Part shown: piece after piece, positions 44,033-52,476 of the stretch
Numbering within the stretch: position 1 is the stretch's first letter
Layout: every line of letters starts with the position of its first letter
NCBI RefSeq assembly: GCF_900091465.1
Contig: NZ_FMHV01000002.1
Coordinates: 6,820,001 to 6,884,000 of the forward strand
Reading direction: 5' to 3'
DNA from: Micromonospora rhizosphaerae
GTDB taxonomy: Bacteria > Actinomycetota > Actinomycetes > Mycobacteriales > Micromonosporaceae
Length of the DNA stretch: 64,000 nt
Translations under genes and position numbers: made by a program
Notes under the pieces: model-generated
What the model saw: the letters and a program-made list of their open reading frames with translations, nothing else
Told to the model about the DNA's origin: nothing
Databases searched by the model: none

Positions 44033-45532
44033 ATGACGGCTGTGCATGTCCCGGGGGCCCCGGTCATCGAGGACGGTCGACTGGTGTCGACGAGCCCCGC
44101 GACGGGCGCCGAGGCGGGACGGTTTCCGGTGGCGGCCGCCGCGGACGTCGACCGTGCGGTCGCCCGGGCCCGCGCCGCCGGCGAGTGGTGGGCGGGGCTC
44201 GGCTTCACCGGTCGCCGGGAGCGGCTGTTGCGCTGGCGCGGCCTGCTCGCCCGCCGGATCGAGGAGCTGGCCGAGCTGGTGCACACCGAGGGCGGGAAGC
44301 CGGTCGGCGACGCCGTCGTCGAGATCCTCACCGCGATCGAGCACGTCGACTGGGCGGCCCGCAATGCCCGACGGGTGCTGGGGCCCCGGCGGGTCCGCTC
44401 CCGGCTGATCCTCGCCGAGTTCACCGGCCACCTGGAATACCAGCCGTACGGCGTGATCGGTGTGATCGGCCCGTGGAACTACCCGGTCTTCACCCCGATC
44501 GGCTCCATCGCGTACGCCCTCGCGGCCGGCAACGCCGTGGTGTTCAAGCCGAGCGAGTACACCCCGGCCGTCGGGCAGTGGCTGGTCGACCGGTTCGCCG
44601 AGGTGGTGCCGGAGCAGCCGGTCCTCAGTGCCGTGCACGGCCTGGGCGATGTGGGCGCGGCGCTGTGCCGTTCCGGGGTGGGCAAGCTCGCCTTCACCGG
44701 CTCCACCGCCACCGCGAAGAAGGTGATGGCCGCCTGCGCCGAGTCGCTCACCCCGGTGCTGCTGGAGGCGGGCGGCAAGGACGCGATGATCGTGGATGCG
44801 GACGCCGACCTGGACGCCGCCGCCGAGGCCTGCGTCTGGGGCGCGCTGACCAACGCGGGCCAGACCTGCATCGGCATCGAGCGGGTCTACGCGGTCGACC
44901 AGGTCTTCGACGCCTTCGTCGACAAGGTGGTCGCCCGGGCCGGCCGGCTGACCGTGGGCCCGGACGGCGCCGACATCGGCCCGATCACCATGCCGGCCCA
45001 GCTCGACGTGATCCGCCGGCACATCGACGATGCCGTCGAGCGGGGCGGCCGCGCGGTGCTCGGCGGCCCGGACGCGGTGCGGCCGCCGTACGTGCACCCG
45101 ACCGTGCTGGTGGACGTCCCCGAGGACTCGGCCGCCGTACGGGAGGAGACCTTCGGCCCGACGCTGACGGTCAACCGGGTCCGGGACGTCGACGAGGCGG
45201 TGGAGCGGGCCAACGCGCTGCCGTACGGCCTGGGCGGCTCGGTCTTCGGCCGCAAGCGGGCGGTGGCGATCGCGCGGCGGCTCCGCTCCGGGATGGCCTC
45301 GGTGAACTCCACCCTGACCTTCGCCGGGATGTCCACGCTGCCGTTCGGCGGCGTCGGCGACTCGGGCTTCGGGCGGATCCACGGCGAGGACGGGCTGCGG
45401 GAGTTCGGCCGGGCCAAGGCGATCACCCGCCGTCGAGCCCGCTCGCTGCTGCCGTCGATGACCTTCGAGCGGACGCCCGCGGACGTCGCCCGCCTGGTCA
45501 AGGCCGCCAAGCTGATGTACGGCCGCCGCTGA
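44033..45532 (+). CDS. Aldehyde dehydrogenase, succinate-semialdehyde type
   Basis: A 499-residue NAD(P)-dependent aldehyde dehydrogenase. It has the substrate/cofactor block GVIGPWNYPVFTPIGSI, VFKPSEYTP, FTGSTATAKKVM, the catalytic Glu in LLEAGGKDAMIV and the catalytic Cys in NAGQTCIGIERVY. The overall pattern is closest to succinate-semialdehyde and broad aliphatic aldehyde dehydrogenases of actinobacteria. The substrate is therefore inferred loosely. It is convergent with nucS, 12 bp apart. There is no regulator or partner gene nearby. The C-terminal RARSLLPSMTFERTP extension is typical of this subgroup. Confidence 0.92.
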   Translation: MTAVHVPGAPVIEDGRLVSTSPATGAEAGRFPVAAAADVDRAVARARAAGEWWAGLGFTGRRERLLRWRGLLARRIEELAELVHTEGGKPVGDAVVEILTAIEHVDWAARNARRVLGPRRVRSRLILAEFTGHLEYQPYGVIGVIGPWNYPVFTPIGSIAYALAAGNAVVFKPSEYTPAVGQWLVDRFAEVVPEQPVLSAVHGLGDVGAALCRSGVGKLAFTGSTATAKKVMAACAESLTPVLLEAGGKDAMIVDADADLDAAAEACVWGALTNAGQTCIGIERVYAVDQVFDAFVDKVVARAGRLTVGPDGADIGPITMPAQLDVIRRHIDDAVERGGRAVLGGPDAVRPPYVHPTVLVDVPEDSAAVREETFGPTLTVNRVRDVDEAVERANALPYGLGGSVFGRKRAVAIARRLRSGMASVNSTLTFAGMSTLPFGGVGDSGFGRIHGEDGLREFGRAKAITRRRARSLLPSMTFERTPADVARLVKAAKLMYGRR

Positions 45533-45544
45533 GCGGGTGGCGGC

Positions 45545-46204
45545 TCAGAAGAGGGTCAGCTCGTCCCGCTCGATGCCGCGCAGCCTGTCGTAGTCGACCA
45601 CCACGCAGCGGATGCCCCGATCCGTGGCGAGCACCCGGGCCTGCGGCTTGATCTCCTGCGCGGCGAAGACGCCGGCGACCGGAGCCAGCAACGGGTCCCG
45701 GTTGAGCAGCTCGAGATAGCGGGTGAGCTGCTCAACCCCGTCGATCTCGCCCCGCCGCTTCACCTCCACCGCGACCGTCCCCTGCTCGGCGTCCCGGCAG
45801 AGCAGGTCGACCGGCCCGATCGCGGTCATGTACTCGCGGCGGATGAGCGTGTATCCCTCGCCGAGGGTGGTCGGGTTGGCGGCGAGCAGCTCCTGCAGGT
45901 GCGCCTCGACACCGTCCTTGCGCAGGCCCGGGTCGACGCCCAGCTCGTACGAGGTGTCCTGGAAGATCTCCTCCAGGGTGATCCGCAGCTCCTCGCCGGC
46001 CTTGTTGACCACCCGCCAGACGCCCGGGGCCTCCTCCAGCCGACAGGGCGGGCTCATCCAGTTCAACGGCTTGTACGCCCGGTCGTCCGCGTGGATCGAC
46101 ACCGAGCCGTCCGCCTTCACCATCAGCAGCCGGGTGGCCGGCGGCAGGTGGGCCGAGAGCCGTCCGACGTAGTCCACCGAGCACTTCGCAATCACCAACC
46201 GCAC
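45545..46204 (-). CDS. nucS: Mismatch-specific endonuclease NucS/EndoMS
   Basis: A 219-residue DNA endonuclease that replaces MutS/MutL mismatch repair in many actinobacteria. The N-terminal DNA-binding part has [19 protein letters not shown] and [16 protein letters not shown]. The nuclease core shows [16 protein letters not shown] and [20 protein letters not shown], with the D...ExK catalytic set. The C-terminus [10 protein letters not shown] is the type that contacts the sliding clamp. The GTG at 46204 gives [16 protein letters not shown], matching the mycobacterial start. It is divergent from a DUF4126 gene. No mutS or mutL is present here. Confidence 0.96.
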   Translation of the reverse strand: MRLVIAKCSVDYVGRLSAHLPPATRLLMVKADGSVSIHADDRAYKPLNWMSPPCRLEEAPGVWRVVNKAGEELRITLEEIFQDTSYELGVDPGLRKDGVEAHLQELLAANPTTLGEGYTLIRREYMTAIGPVDLLCRDAEQGTVAVEVKRRGEIDGVEQLTRYLELLNRDPLLAPVAGVFAAQEIKPQARVLATDRGIRCVVVDYDRLRGIERDELTLF

Positions 46205-46272
46205 CCGCCGAGAGTAGCGGAGCCCCCGGCCATCGCCACCGAGCGCCACTGGCGTGCCGGTGCGATGCTGAG

Positions 46273-46893
46273 ATGGTGCTCGAAGTCCTCACCGGTTCCG
46301 GTCTCGCCGCCTCGGCCGGCCTGAACGCCTACATCCCGCTGCTTCTCATGGGTCTGCTGGCGCGCTACACCAACCTGGTCGACCTGCCCAGCGGCTGGCA
46401 ATGGCTCAGCAACGGCTGGGTGGTCCTGATCCTCGCCGTGCTGCTCGCCATCGAGGTGGTCGCCGACAAGGTCCCGGTGGTCGACCACGTCAACGACGTG
46501 GTGCAGACGGTGGTCCGGCCGACCGCCGGCGGCCTGGCCTTCGGCGCCGGCTCCAGCTCCGAGACCGTCACGGTCAGCAACCCCGACGCCTTCTTCTCCT
46601 CGCACCAGTGGGTGCCCGTGGTGATCGGCGTGCTGATCGCGCTCGGCGTACACCTGCTCAAGTCCGCCGCCCGGCCGGTCATCAACGCGACGACCGCCGG
46701 CTTCGGCGCCCCGGTGGCCAGCACCGCCGAGGACGCCACCAGCGCCGTAATGTCCGTGGTGGCAATCATCCTGCCGGTGCTGGTGCTGGCGTTCCTGCTC
46801 GGCCTGGTCGCGTTCCTCTTCTGGGTCCTGCGTCGCCGCAAGGACCGCCGCCGCGAGCGCCAGGCCGCCCGCGCCGCCGGCTTCCGGGTCTGA
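46273..46893 (+). CDS. DUF4126 membrane protein
   Basis: A 206-residue membrane protein of family DUF4126. It has an N-terminal [20 protein letters not shown] loop and helix, then three or four further hydrophobic helices ([59 protein letters not shown]) and a strongly basic cytoplasmic tail [17 protein letters not shown]. Function is unknown. It is divergent from nucS across 68 bp and ends at an exceptionally stable hairpin shared with the convergent lysozyme-like gene. Confidence 0.9.
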   Translation: MVLEVLTGSGLAASAGLNAYIPLLLMGLLARYTNLVDLPSGWQWLSNGWVVLILAVLLAIEVVADKVPVVDHVNDVVQTVVRPTAGGLAFGAGSSSETVTVSNPDAFFSSHQWVPVVIGVLIALGVHLLKSAARPVINATTAGFGAPVASTAEDATSAVMSVVAIILPVLVLAFLLGLVAFLFWVLRRRKDRRRERQAARAAGFRV

Positions 46894-46923
46894 CCGGGTA
46901 CGGCCTGTCCGAGCGATGAAGAC

Positions 46924-46964
46924 GCCGCTGGCCGGCACCCGTGTTTCGGGTGCCGGCCAGCGGC
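46924..46964. terminator. Perfect 18-bp hairpin between convergent genes
   Basis: GCCGCTGGCCGGCACCCG (46924-46941) pairs exactly with 46947-46964 around loop TGTTT. It serves the DUF4126 gene on the plus strand and the lysozyme-like gene on the minus strand. Confidence 0.85.
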
Positions 46965-46977
46965 TTGGTGCTCTGTG

Positions 46978-47562
46978 TCAGTTGTTCCAGTGCTGGGCGA
47001 CCAGGTCGGCGGCCTGCTGTTCCCACTGGGCGTAGGCGTGCGGGTAGGCCGACACCTGCACCGTCTGGGCGGCCTCGGTCAGCGGCATGTCGTGCCAGCC
47101 GTCGACCTGCTTGAGGCCCTTGAGGAACGCCATGGTCGAGTACTGCGGGTCGGTGATCTGCTCCGGGGTGCCCCAACCCGAGGACGGACGCTGCTGGAAC
47201 AGGCCCAGCGAGTCGTGGTCGTTGCGGTCCCCCAGGTGACCCAGGTTCTCCAGCTTCGACTCCTGCAGGCTGGTCGCGATCGAGACCACGGCGGCCCGCT
47301 CGTCCATGCCGGACTTCTTCGTCGCGGCGATGATCGCCTTGACGTTGCCGATCTGCTCCTTGTTCAGCTTGATGTGGGACTGGGTGCCCTGCACACCATG
47401 CGGGATCAGCTTGCCGGTGTCCGACTTGTCGGCCTGCACGACGGCGACGGGCTTGGCGTCCACCGGGGCGGCGGCGTGGGCGGTGGCCGGGCCGGCGAAC
47501 ACGCCACCGGTGAAGGCCAGACCAGCGATACCGAGCACGCTCTTACGCAGCATCGTGTTCAT
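46978..47562 (-). CDS. Secreted lysozyme/transglycosylase-like protein
   Basis: A 194-residue exported protein. The signal peptide MNTMLRKSVLGIAGLAFTGG runs to a HAAA cleavage region. The mature domain is helical with RAAVVSIATSLQESKLENL, whose Glu sits where lytic transglycosylases have their catalytic Glu, followed by SLGLFQQRPSSGWGTPEQI and DGWHDMPLTEAAQTVQVS. It probably cleaves peptidoglycan glycan strands, as resuscitation-promoting and SLT-type enzymes do. The ATG follows TTGGAGCTTTGATC. A long gene-free upstream region contains a repeated 15-base motif, suggesting complex control. No c-di-AMP riboswitch core was found. Confidence 0.85.
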   Translation of the reverse strand: MNTMLRKSVLGIAGLAFTGGVFAGPATAHAAAPVDAKPVAVVQADKSDTGKLIPHGVQGTQSHIKLNKEQIGNVKAIIAATKKSGMDERAAVVSIATSLQESKLENLGHLGDRNDHDSLGLFQQRPSSGWGTPEQITDPQYSTMAFLKGLKQVDGWHDMPLTEAAQTVQVSAYPHAYAQWEQQAADLVAQHWNN

Positions 47563-48250
47563 GATCAAAGCTCCAATTCGGGGGTCAGGCACACCCACCC
47601 GATAGGGGGCCGGGTAGATGCGCACGCACCACGGACGGGCGCTCAAAAAGTCTTCGGGGGAAAGACCCGGCCGCCGGGCGGGAGTGCCTCGCGGCGCCGG
47701 GACCATGTGTAACGACCGGCGGCCCACCGTCATTCCGGCCCGGGCCCATCCGGCCCCGCCGAGCGGGGCGCTTCTCCGGTCGTACGCCAGGTATAACGAC
47801 CCCGCCCCGGCCACGATTCCGACCCCACAATGCCGCCGGTCACACCCCGGGGACCGGACAGGCGACACCGCAACGGCGGCTTTCGGGCACCTGGCCCACC
47901 CCGATGCCGCCGCGTCGCGGGACACCGGAAGGCCATCGGGCCTGACCGCCGCAGCCGCGCCGACCGGGCGCATACCGGACGCCGGGCGCAAACCGCGCGC
48001 CCGGACTGCGCGGGCCTTCTCGGCGGGACTGGGCGCACGAACCCCGCAGCGGAGCCCGCACGCCGATTCATCCGGACGTCGCGTTCACCCGCAGACGGGG
48101 AGCATCACGTAGCCCGCCACCGATAAACCAGGCGAGGCGGCCGCGGAGAAACCCCGCGAGGCCGGCGCACCACCGGGAGACGCCGCGATCCCGGGAAACC
48201 AAATCCGTCAAAAGCCTAAAATCGGGCCAGGAGCCAAAGGAGGGTCACCG
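47563..48250. other. Gene-free 688-bp interval
   Basis: No supported gene. The open frames on both strands here (for example 47618-48112) are Arg/Pro/Gly-rich translations of GC-rich DNA without ribosome sites. The left part is the leader of the lysozyme-like gene; the right end has AT-rich sequence (CAAAAGCCTAAAATC, 48207-48223) that may hold the promoter of the DUF1540 gene. A direct repeat lies at 47703-47801. Confidence 0.6.
47703..47801. repeat. Direct repeat CCAnGTnTAACGACC, two copies 84 bp apart
   Basis: CCATGTGTAACGACC (47703-47717) and CCAGGTATAACGACC (47787-47801) match at 13 of 15 positions. Both lie upstream of the lysozyme-like gene, which reads leftward. They could be paired binding sites or duplicated promoters; on the minus strand GTTATACC and GTTACACA resemble -10 regions. 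Confidence 0.5.
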
Positions 48251-48547
48251 ATGACCGCTGCGATGGAGATGCCGCGGGTTCAGGAATGCGCCGTCGTGTC
48301 CTGCGCCTACAACCACACCAATGACTGCCACGCCTTCGCCATCACGATCGGCAGCCCCGACCACGCCCACTGCCACACCTTTGTCCAGATGCCGGTCCGC
48401 GGCGGGATCGAGCAGCTCATCGCGCAGGTGGGCGCCTGCCAGCGGTCCGACTGCCAGCACAACTCCAACCTGGAGTGCCACGCCCCGGCGATCACCGTCG
48501 GCCCGGACAACGACCTGGCCGACTGCATGACCTACCAGAGCCGCTGA
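48251..48547 (+). CDS. DUF1540 protein with two Cys/His repeats
   Basis: A 98-residue protein with two copies of a short Cys-rich module: CAVVSCAYNHTNDCHAFAITIG...CHTF and CQRSDCQHNSNLECHAPAITVG...CMTY. Each has the pattern CxxxxC...CxAxxIxVG, matching DUF1540, which probably binds a metal. The start ATG follows AAAGGAGGGTCACCG, the best ribosome site in the region, implying high translation. It is monocistronic with its own hairpin. Function is unknown. Confidence 0.93.
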   Translation: MTAAMEMPRVQECAVVSCAYNHTNDCHAFAITIGSPDHAHCHTFVQMPVRGGIEQLIAQVGACQRSDCQHNSNLECHAPAITVGPDNDLADCMTYQSR

Positions 48548-48552
48548 CCGGA

Positions 48553-48578
48553 GGGCCCGCCGGAGGCCGGGCGGGCCC
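48553..48578. terminator. Hairpin between DUF1540 gene and mutase gene
   Basis: GGGCCCGCC (48553-48561) pairs with GGCGGGCCC (48570-48578) across an 8-base loop. It lies in the 38-bp gap of convergent genes. Confidence 0.7.
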
Positions 48579-48585
48579 TTACCCG

Positions 48586-50592
48586 TCACGACAGGCCGTT
48601 GGCCTCGCGGATGACGGTGACCAGTTCATCGATGATGCCGGTCAGCGCGAAGTCCTTCGGCGTGAAGACCCGGGCCACCCCGGCGGCCCGCAGCGCCTCC
48701 GCGTCGCCTGCCGGAATGATGCCGCCGACCACCACCGGCAGGTCACCCCGGCCGGCGGCGTGCAACCCCTCCAGCACCGCCGGCACGGCCGCCAGGTGCG
48801 AGCCGGAGAGCACCGAGAGGCCGACCAGGTCGACGTCCTCCTCGACGGCGGCGGCGACGATCTGCCCGGCGGTGAGCCGGATCCCCTGGTAGACCACCTC
48901 GAAGCCGGCGTCGCGGGCGCGTACCGCGATCTGCTCGGCGCCGTTGGAGTGCCCGTCCAGGCCCGGCTTGCCGACCAGCAGCCGCAGCCGGCCGCTGCCC
49001 AGCTCCCGCGCTGTGGCGGCCACCCGCTTGCGGACCGCGGTCAGGGTGGCGTCCCCGCCCCCGCCGGCCGCACCGGTCAGCCCGGTCGGCGCCCGGTACT
49101 CGCCAAAGACCTGGCGCAGCGCGCCGGCCCACTCGCCGGTGGTCACCCCGGCGCGAACGCACTCCAGCGTCGCTGGCATCAGGTTGGTCGTGGTCGCGGC
49201 GTCCGCCCGGAGCCGGGCCAGCGCCGCGTCGACCGCCGCGCCGTCCCGTCCGGCCCGCCATTCGCGTACGGAGGCCGCGGCGGCGGCCTCCACCGCCGGG
49301 TCGACCTGTTCGACGGCCTCGGCGCCGGCCGCGGTCAGCGGGGACGGCTCGGTCTCGGTGAACCGGTTGACGCCGACCACCACGTCGGTGCCGGCCTCCA
49401 TCCGGCGCCGCCGCTCGGCCAGCGAGGCGACCAGGGCGCTCTTGAGGTAGCCCGTCTCCACGGCGGTCACCACACCGCCCATCTCCAGCACCTTCTCCAG
49501 TTCGACCCGGGCCCCGGTGACGATGTCGTCGACCAGCGCGGTCATCACGTGCGAGCCCTCGAAGAGGTCGGGGTATTCGAGCAGGTCCGACTCGTACGCG
49601 AGCACCTGCTGCATCCGCAGCGACCACTGCTGGTCCCAGGGGCGGGGCAGGCCGAGCGCCTCGTTCCAGGCGGGGAGCTGCACCGCCCGGGCCCGCGCGT
49701 CCCGGGAGAGCGTCACGCCGAGCATCTCCAGCACTATGCGTTGGACGTTGTTCTCCGGCTGAGCCTCGGTCAGGCCGAGCGAGTTGACCTGCACCCCGTA
49801 CCGGAAGCGGCGTTGCTTCGGGTCGGAGACGCCGTAGCGCTCGCGGGTGATCTCGTCCCAGAGCGCGCCGAAGGCGCGCATCTTGGCGATCTCCTCGACG
49901 AGGCGAACCCCCGCGTTGACGAAGAAGGAGATCCGTTGCACCACGTCGCCCATCCGCTCGGCCGGCACCTGGCCGGAGTCGCGGACCGCGTCGAGCACGG
50001 CGACCGCGGTGGCCAGCGCGAAGCCGACCTCCTGCACCGGCGTCGCGCCGGCCTCCTGCAGGTGGTACGAGCAGATGTTCACCGGGTTCCAGCGCGGCAT
50101 CTCCCGCAGCGTGTACGCGATGACGTCGGCGGTGAGCCGAAGCGACGCCGCCGGCGGGAAGATGTACGTCCCCCGGGACAGGTACTCCTTGATGATGTCG
50201 TTCTGCGTGGTGCCGGCGCACCGGGACAGCTCGGCGCCCTGCTCCATGCCGACCGTGCCGTAGAGGGCGAGCAGCCACATCGCCGGCGCGTTGATGGTCA
50301 TCGAGGTGTTCATCTCGGCGAGCGGGATGCCGTCGAAGAGGGCCCGCATGTCGCCGAGGTGGGCCACCGGCACCCCGACCCGGCCGACCTCGCCGGCGGC
50401 CAGCTCGTGGTCCGGGTCGTAGCCGGTCTGGGTGGGCAGATCGAAGGCGACCGAGAGGCCGGTCTGCCCCTTCGCGAGGTTGCGCCGGAAGAGCGCGTTG
50501 GTCGCGGCGGCCGAGGAGTGCCCGGCGTAGGTGCGCATCACCCAGGGCCGGTCGCGCTCCGGCAACCGGCCGGGGAGGGCCTTCTCATCCAT
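48586..50592 (-). CDS. meaA: Ethylmalonyl-CoA mutase-type B12 mutase (MeaA-like)
   Basis: A 668-residue single-chain mutase. The catalytic barrel opens RPWVMRTYAGHSSAAATN and LSVAFDLPTQTGYDPDH. EYLSRGTYIFPP keeps the Arg that binds a substrate carboxylate, so the substrate is a dicarboxylyl-CoA. A Gly-rich linker (TGAAGGGGDA) leads to the cobalamin domain, whose signature GKPGLDGHSNGAEQIAVRA has the DxHxxG-type His (here DGHSNG), with SVLSGSH and VVVGGIIP following. The length and layout fit ethylmalonyl-CoA mutase, which makes methylsuccinyl-CoA after Ccr and the epimerase. The promoter has a 13-base element identical to one before ccr. The leader is very short. Confidence 0.9.
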   Translation of the reverse strand: MDEKALPGRLPERDRPWVMRTYAGHSSAAATNALFRRNLAKGQTGLSVAFDLPTQTGYDPDHELAAGEVGRVGVPVAHLGDMRALFDGIPLAEMNTSMTINAPAMWLLALYGTVGMEQGAELSRCAGTTQNDIIKEYLSRGTYIFPPAASLRLTADVIAYTLREMPRWNPVNICSYHLQEAGATPVQEVGFALATAVAVLDAVRDSGQVPAERMGDVVQRISFFVNAGVRLVEEIAKMRAFGALWDEITRERYGVSDPKQRRFRYGVQVNSLGLTEAQPENNVQRIVLEMLGVTLSRDARARAVQLPAWNEALGLPRPWDQQWSLRMQQVLAYESDLLEYPDLFEGSHVMTALVDDIVTGARVELEKVLEMGGVVTAVETGYLKSALVASLAERRRRMEAGTDVVVGVNRFTETEPSPLTAAGAEAVEQVDPAVEAAAAASVREWRAGRDGAAVDAALARLRADAATTTNLMPATLECVRAGVTTGEWAGALRQVFGEYRAPTGLTGAAGGGGDATLTAVRKRVAATARELGSGRLRLLVGKPGLDGHSNGAEQIAVRARDAGFEVVYQGIRLTAGQIVAAAVEEDVDLVGLSVLSGSHLAAVPAVLEGLHAAGRGDLPVVVGGIIPAGDAEALRAAGVARVFTPKDFALTGIIDELVTVIREANGLS

Positions 50593-50601
50593 GGCCGGAG
50601 T

Positions 50602-50620
50602 CTAAGTTACCGTTCAGTAA
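50602..50620 (-). promoter_or_regulatory. TACCGTTCAGTAA element overlapping the meaA promoter
   Basis: Plus strand CTAAGTTACCGTTCAGTAA includes TTAC...GTAA inverted ends and a 13-base match to the ccr upstream element. On the minus strand it overlaps CTTAGACT, whose TAGACT looks like a -10 hexamer only about 14 bases before the ATG. A bound protein would block transcription directly. Confidence 0.6.
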
Positions 50621-50743
50621 AACGGGCTGTGGAAAATTACACAGGTCCATAGAGCGGACCACCGGGTACGCGGGGCGCGACATGGCCGACACCACCACAC
50701 CCCGGACCGTCGCAGCTGGCGGCCGAGTCGCACACTTGACGTC

Positions 50744-51589
50744 ATGGATGACGAGCTCGCGATCTCCGTGCGGGGACTTCGCAAGGCGTACGGCGACAAC
50801 GTCGCGGTGGCGGACGTGGACCTCGACGTGCGTCGGGGCGAGGTGTTCGCCCTGCTGGGCCCGAACGGCGCGGGCAAGACCACCACGGTGGAGATCCTGG
50901 AAGGCTACCGGCAGCGCGACGCCGGCGAGGTGTCCGTGCTGGGCAGCGACCCGGCCCGCCCGGACCCGGACTGGCGCTCCCGGCTCGGCATCGTGCTGCA
51001 GGGCACCGGCGAGTTCGACGAGCTGACCGTCGCCGAGGTGGTCCGGCACTTCGCCGGCTTCTACCCGGACGCCGACGACCCGGACAAGGTGATCGAGCGG
51101 GTCGGGCTGGCCGACAAGGCCGCCGCGCGTACCCACACCCTCTCCGGCGGGCAGAAGCGCCGGCTCGACGTGGCGCTGGGCATCATCGGCCGGCCCGAGC
51201 TGCTCTTCCTCGACGAGCCGACCACCGGCTTCGACCCGGAGGCGCGGCGCGAGTTCTGGGAGCTGATCCGCGACCTGGCCGCCGCCGGCACCACCATCGT
51301 GCTCACCACGCACTACCTGGACGAGGCGGAGGCGCTCGCCGACCGGGTCGGCGTGATCGCCGGGGGCCGGCTCGTCGAGGTTGCCCCGCCGAGCCGGCTC
51401 GGCAACCGGCAGGAGGCTTTGGCCACGGTCTCCTGGCGTACCCCGGACGGGACGCTGGAGACCGCGGCGAGCGCGACGCCGACGGCGCTGGTGGCGGAGC
51501 TGGCCGCGCGCTTCGGCGGCGAGGTCCCCGGCCTCACGGTGACCCGGCCGACCCTGGAAGACGTCTACCTGAGGATGATCGGACACTGA
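50744..51589 (+). CDS. ABC transporter ATP-binding protein (drug/antibiotic exporter type)
   Basis: A 281-residue ATPase. Walker A is GPNGAGKTT, the Q loop VLQGTGEFDELTVAEVV, the signature LSGGQKRRLDVALG, Walker B LLFLDEPTTGFD, and the switch His in LTTHYLDEAEALADRV. The C-terminal domain (about residues 220-281) matches DrrA/CcmA-type exporters. Its TGA shares a base with the ATG of the permease gene, so the two are translationally coupled. The exported substrate is unknown; resistance or lipid export are the usual roles. Confidence 0.95.
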   Translation: MDDELAISVRGLRKAYGDNVAVADVDLDVRRGEVFALLGPNGAGKTTTVEILEGYRQRDAGEVSVLGSDPARPDPDWRSRLGIVLQGTGEFDELTVAEVVRHFAGFYPDADDPDKVIERVGLADKAAARTHTLSGGQKRRLDVALGIIGRPELLFLDEPTTGFDPEARREFWELIRDLAAAGTTIVLTTHYLDEAEALADRVGVIAGGRLVEVAPPSRLGNRQEALATVSWRTPDGTLETAASATPTALVAELAARFGGEVPGLTVTRPTLEDVYLRMIGH

Positions 51590-52434
51590 TGACCACCACG
51601 ACGAAGCCGGCCACGCCGGTCGCCGCCGCCCCGGCCCGGCGGGTCGGGCCGGGCGCCCTCGCCCTGCGCCAGGGCCGGTTGGAGATCACGCAGTTCCTGC
51701 GCAGCCGGGAGTCCGTGGTCTTCACCATGCTCTTCCCGGTCGTGATGATCGCGATTTTCGCGTCGATCTTCACCTGGGAGCTCACGGACGGGGTCCGGTT
51801 CACCCAGTACTTCGTCACCGGCATGATCGCGACCGGCCTGATGACGGTGAGCTTCCAGAACCTCGGCATCTGGATCCCGATCGAGCGGGACCGCGGGGTG
51901 CTCAAGCGGTACCGCGGCACGCCGATGCCGAAGTGGGTCTACTTCGCCGGCAAGGTGATCATGGTGGTGGTGATCGGGCTCGCCGAGACCGTGCTGCTGC
52001 TCGCCGTCTCGGCCGTCTTCTTCGATCTGACACTGCCCACCACGGTCGGTAAGTGGCTCACCTTCGGGTGGATCTTCGTGCTGGGCCTGACCGCCTGCAC
52101 GCTCTGCGGCATCGCCATCTCCTCGCTGGCCCGCACCTCGCGGAGCGGCTCCGCGGTGGTCACGCCGGTGGCGCTGGTGCTGCAGTTCATCTCCGGCGTG
52201 TTCATCGTCTTCACCCAGCTGCCCGGCTGGATGCAGCAGATCGCGGCGCTCTTCCCGCTGAAGTGGATGTGCCAGGGGCTGCGCTCGGTCTTCCTGCCGG
52301 ACAGCTTCGGCGCGCAGGAGCCGGGCGGCTCGTTCGAGCTGGGTCGGGTCGCCCTGGTGCTCGCCCTGTGGTGCGTGATCGGCCTGGTGCTCTGCCTGGG
52401 CACCTTCCGCTGGACCACCAAGCGCGACGGCTGA
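51589..52434 (+). CDS. ABC-2 type transporter permease
   Basis: A 281-residue membrane protein with six hydrophobic helices of the ABC-2 family: FTMLFPVVMIAIFASIF, FVTGMIATGLMTVSF, VIMVVVIGLAETVLLLAVSAVFF, FGWIFVLGLTACTLCGIAIS, VTPVALVLQFISGVFIVF and VALVLALWCVIGLVLCL. A disordered 25-residue start precedes helix one. IPIERDRGVLKRYRGTPMP is the conserved cytoplasmic coupling loop. It overlaps the ATPase gene by one base and forms a homodimer or heterodimer exporter with it. It is convergent with 3-hydroxybutyryl-CoA dehydrogenase. Confidence 0.94.
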   Translation: MTTTTKPATPVAAAPARRVGPGALALRQGRLEITQFLRSRESVVFTMLFPVVMIAIFASIFTWELTDGVRFTQYFVTGMIATGLMTVSFQNLGIWIPIERDRGVLKRYRGTPMPKWVYFAGKVIMVVVIGLAETVLLLAVSAVFFDLTLPTTVGKWLTFGWIFVLGLTACTLCGIAISSLARTSRSGSAVVTPVALVLQFISGVFIVFTQLPGWMQQIAALFPLKWMCQGLRSVFLPDSFGAQEPGGSFELGRVALVLALWCVIGLVLCLGTFRWTTKRDG

Positions 52435-52476
52435 GGCTCGGGCGGGCGCCGTCCCGGCACCCGCCGCGTCCCCCGG

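Noticed and set aside
47563..48110. c-di-AMP (ydaO-type) riboswitch before the lysozyme-like gene
   Set aside because: Actinobacterial cell-wall hydrolases often have one, so both strands were read for its conserved core segments; none was found.
47618..48112. A 164-codon plus-strand frame in the large intergenic region
   Set aside because: Arg/Pro-rich composition, no ribosome site and no recognisable domain; treated as chance.
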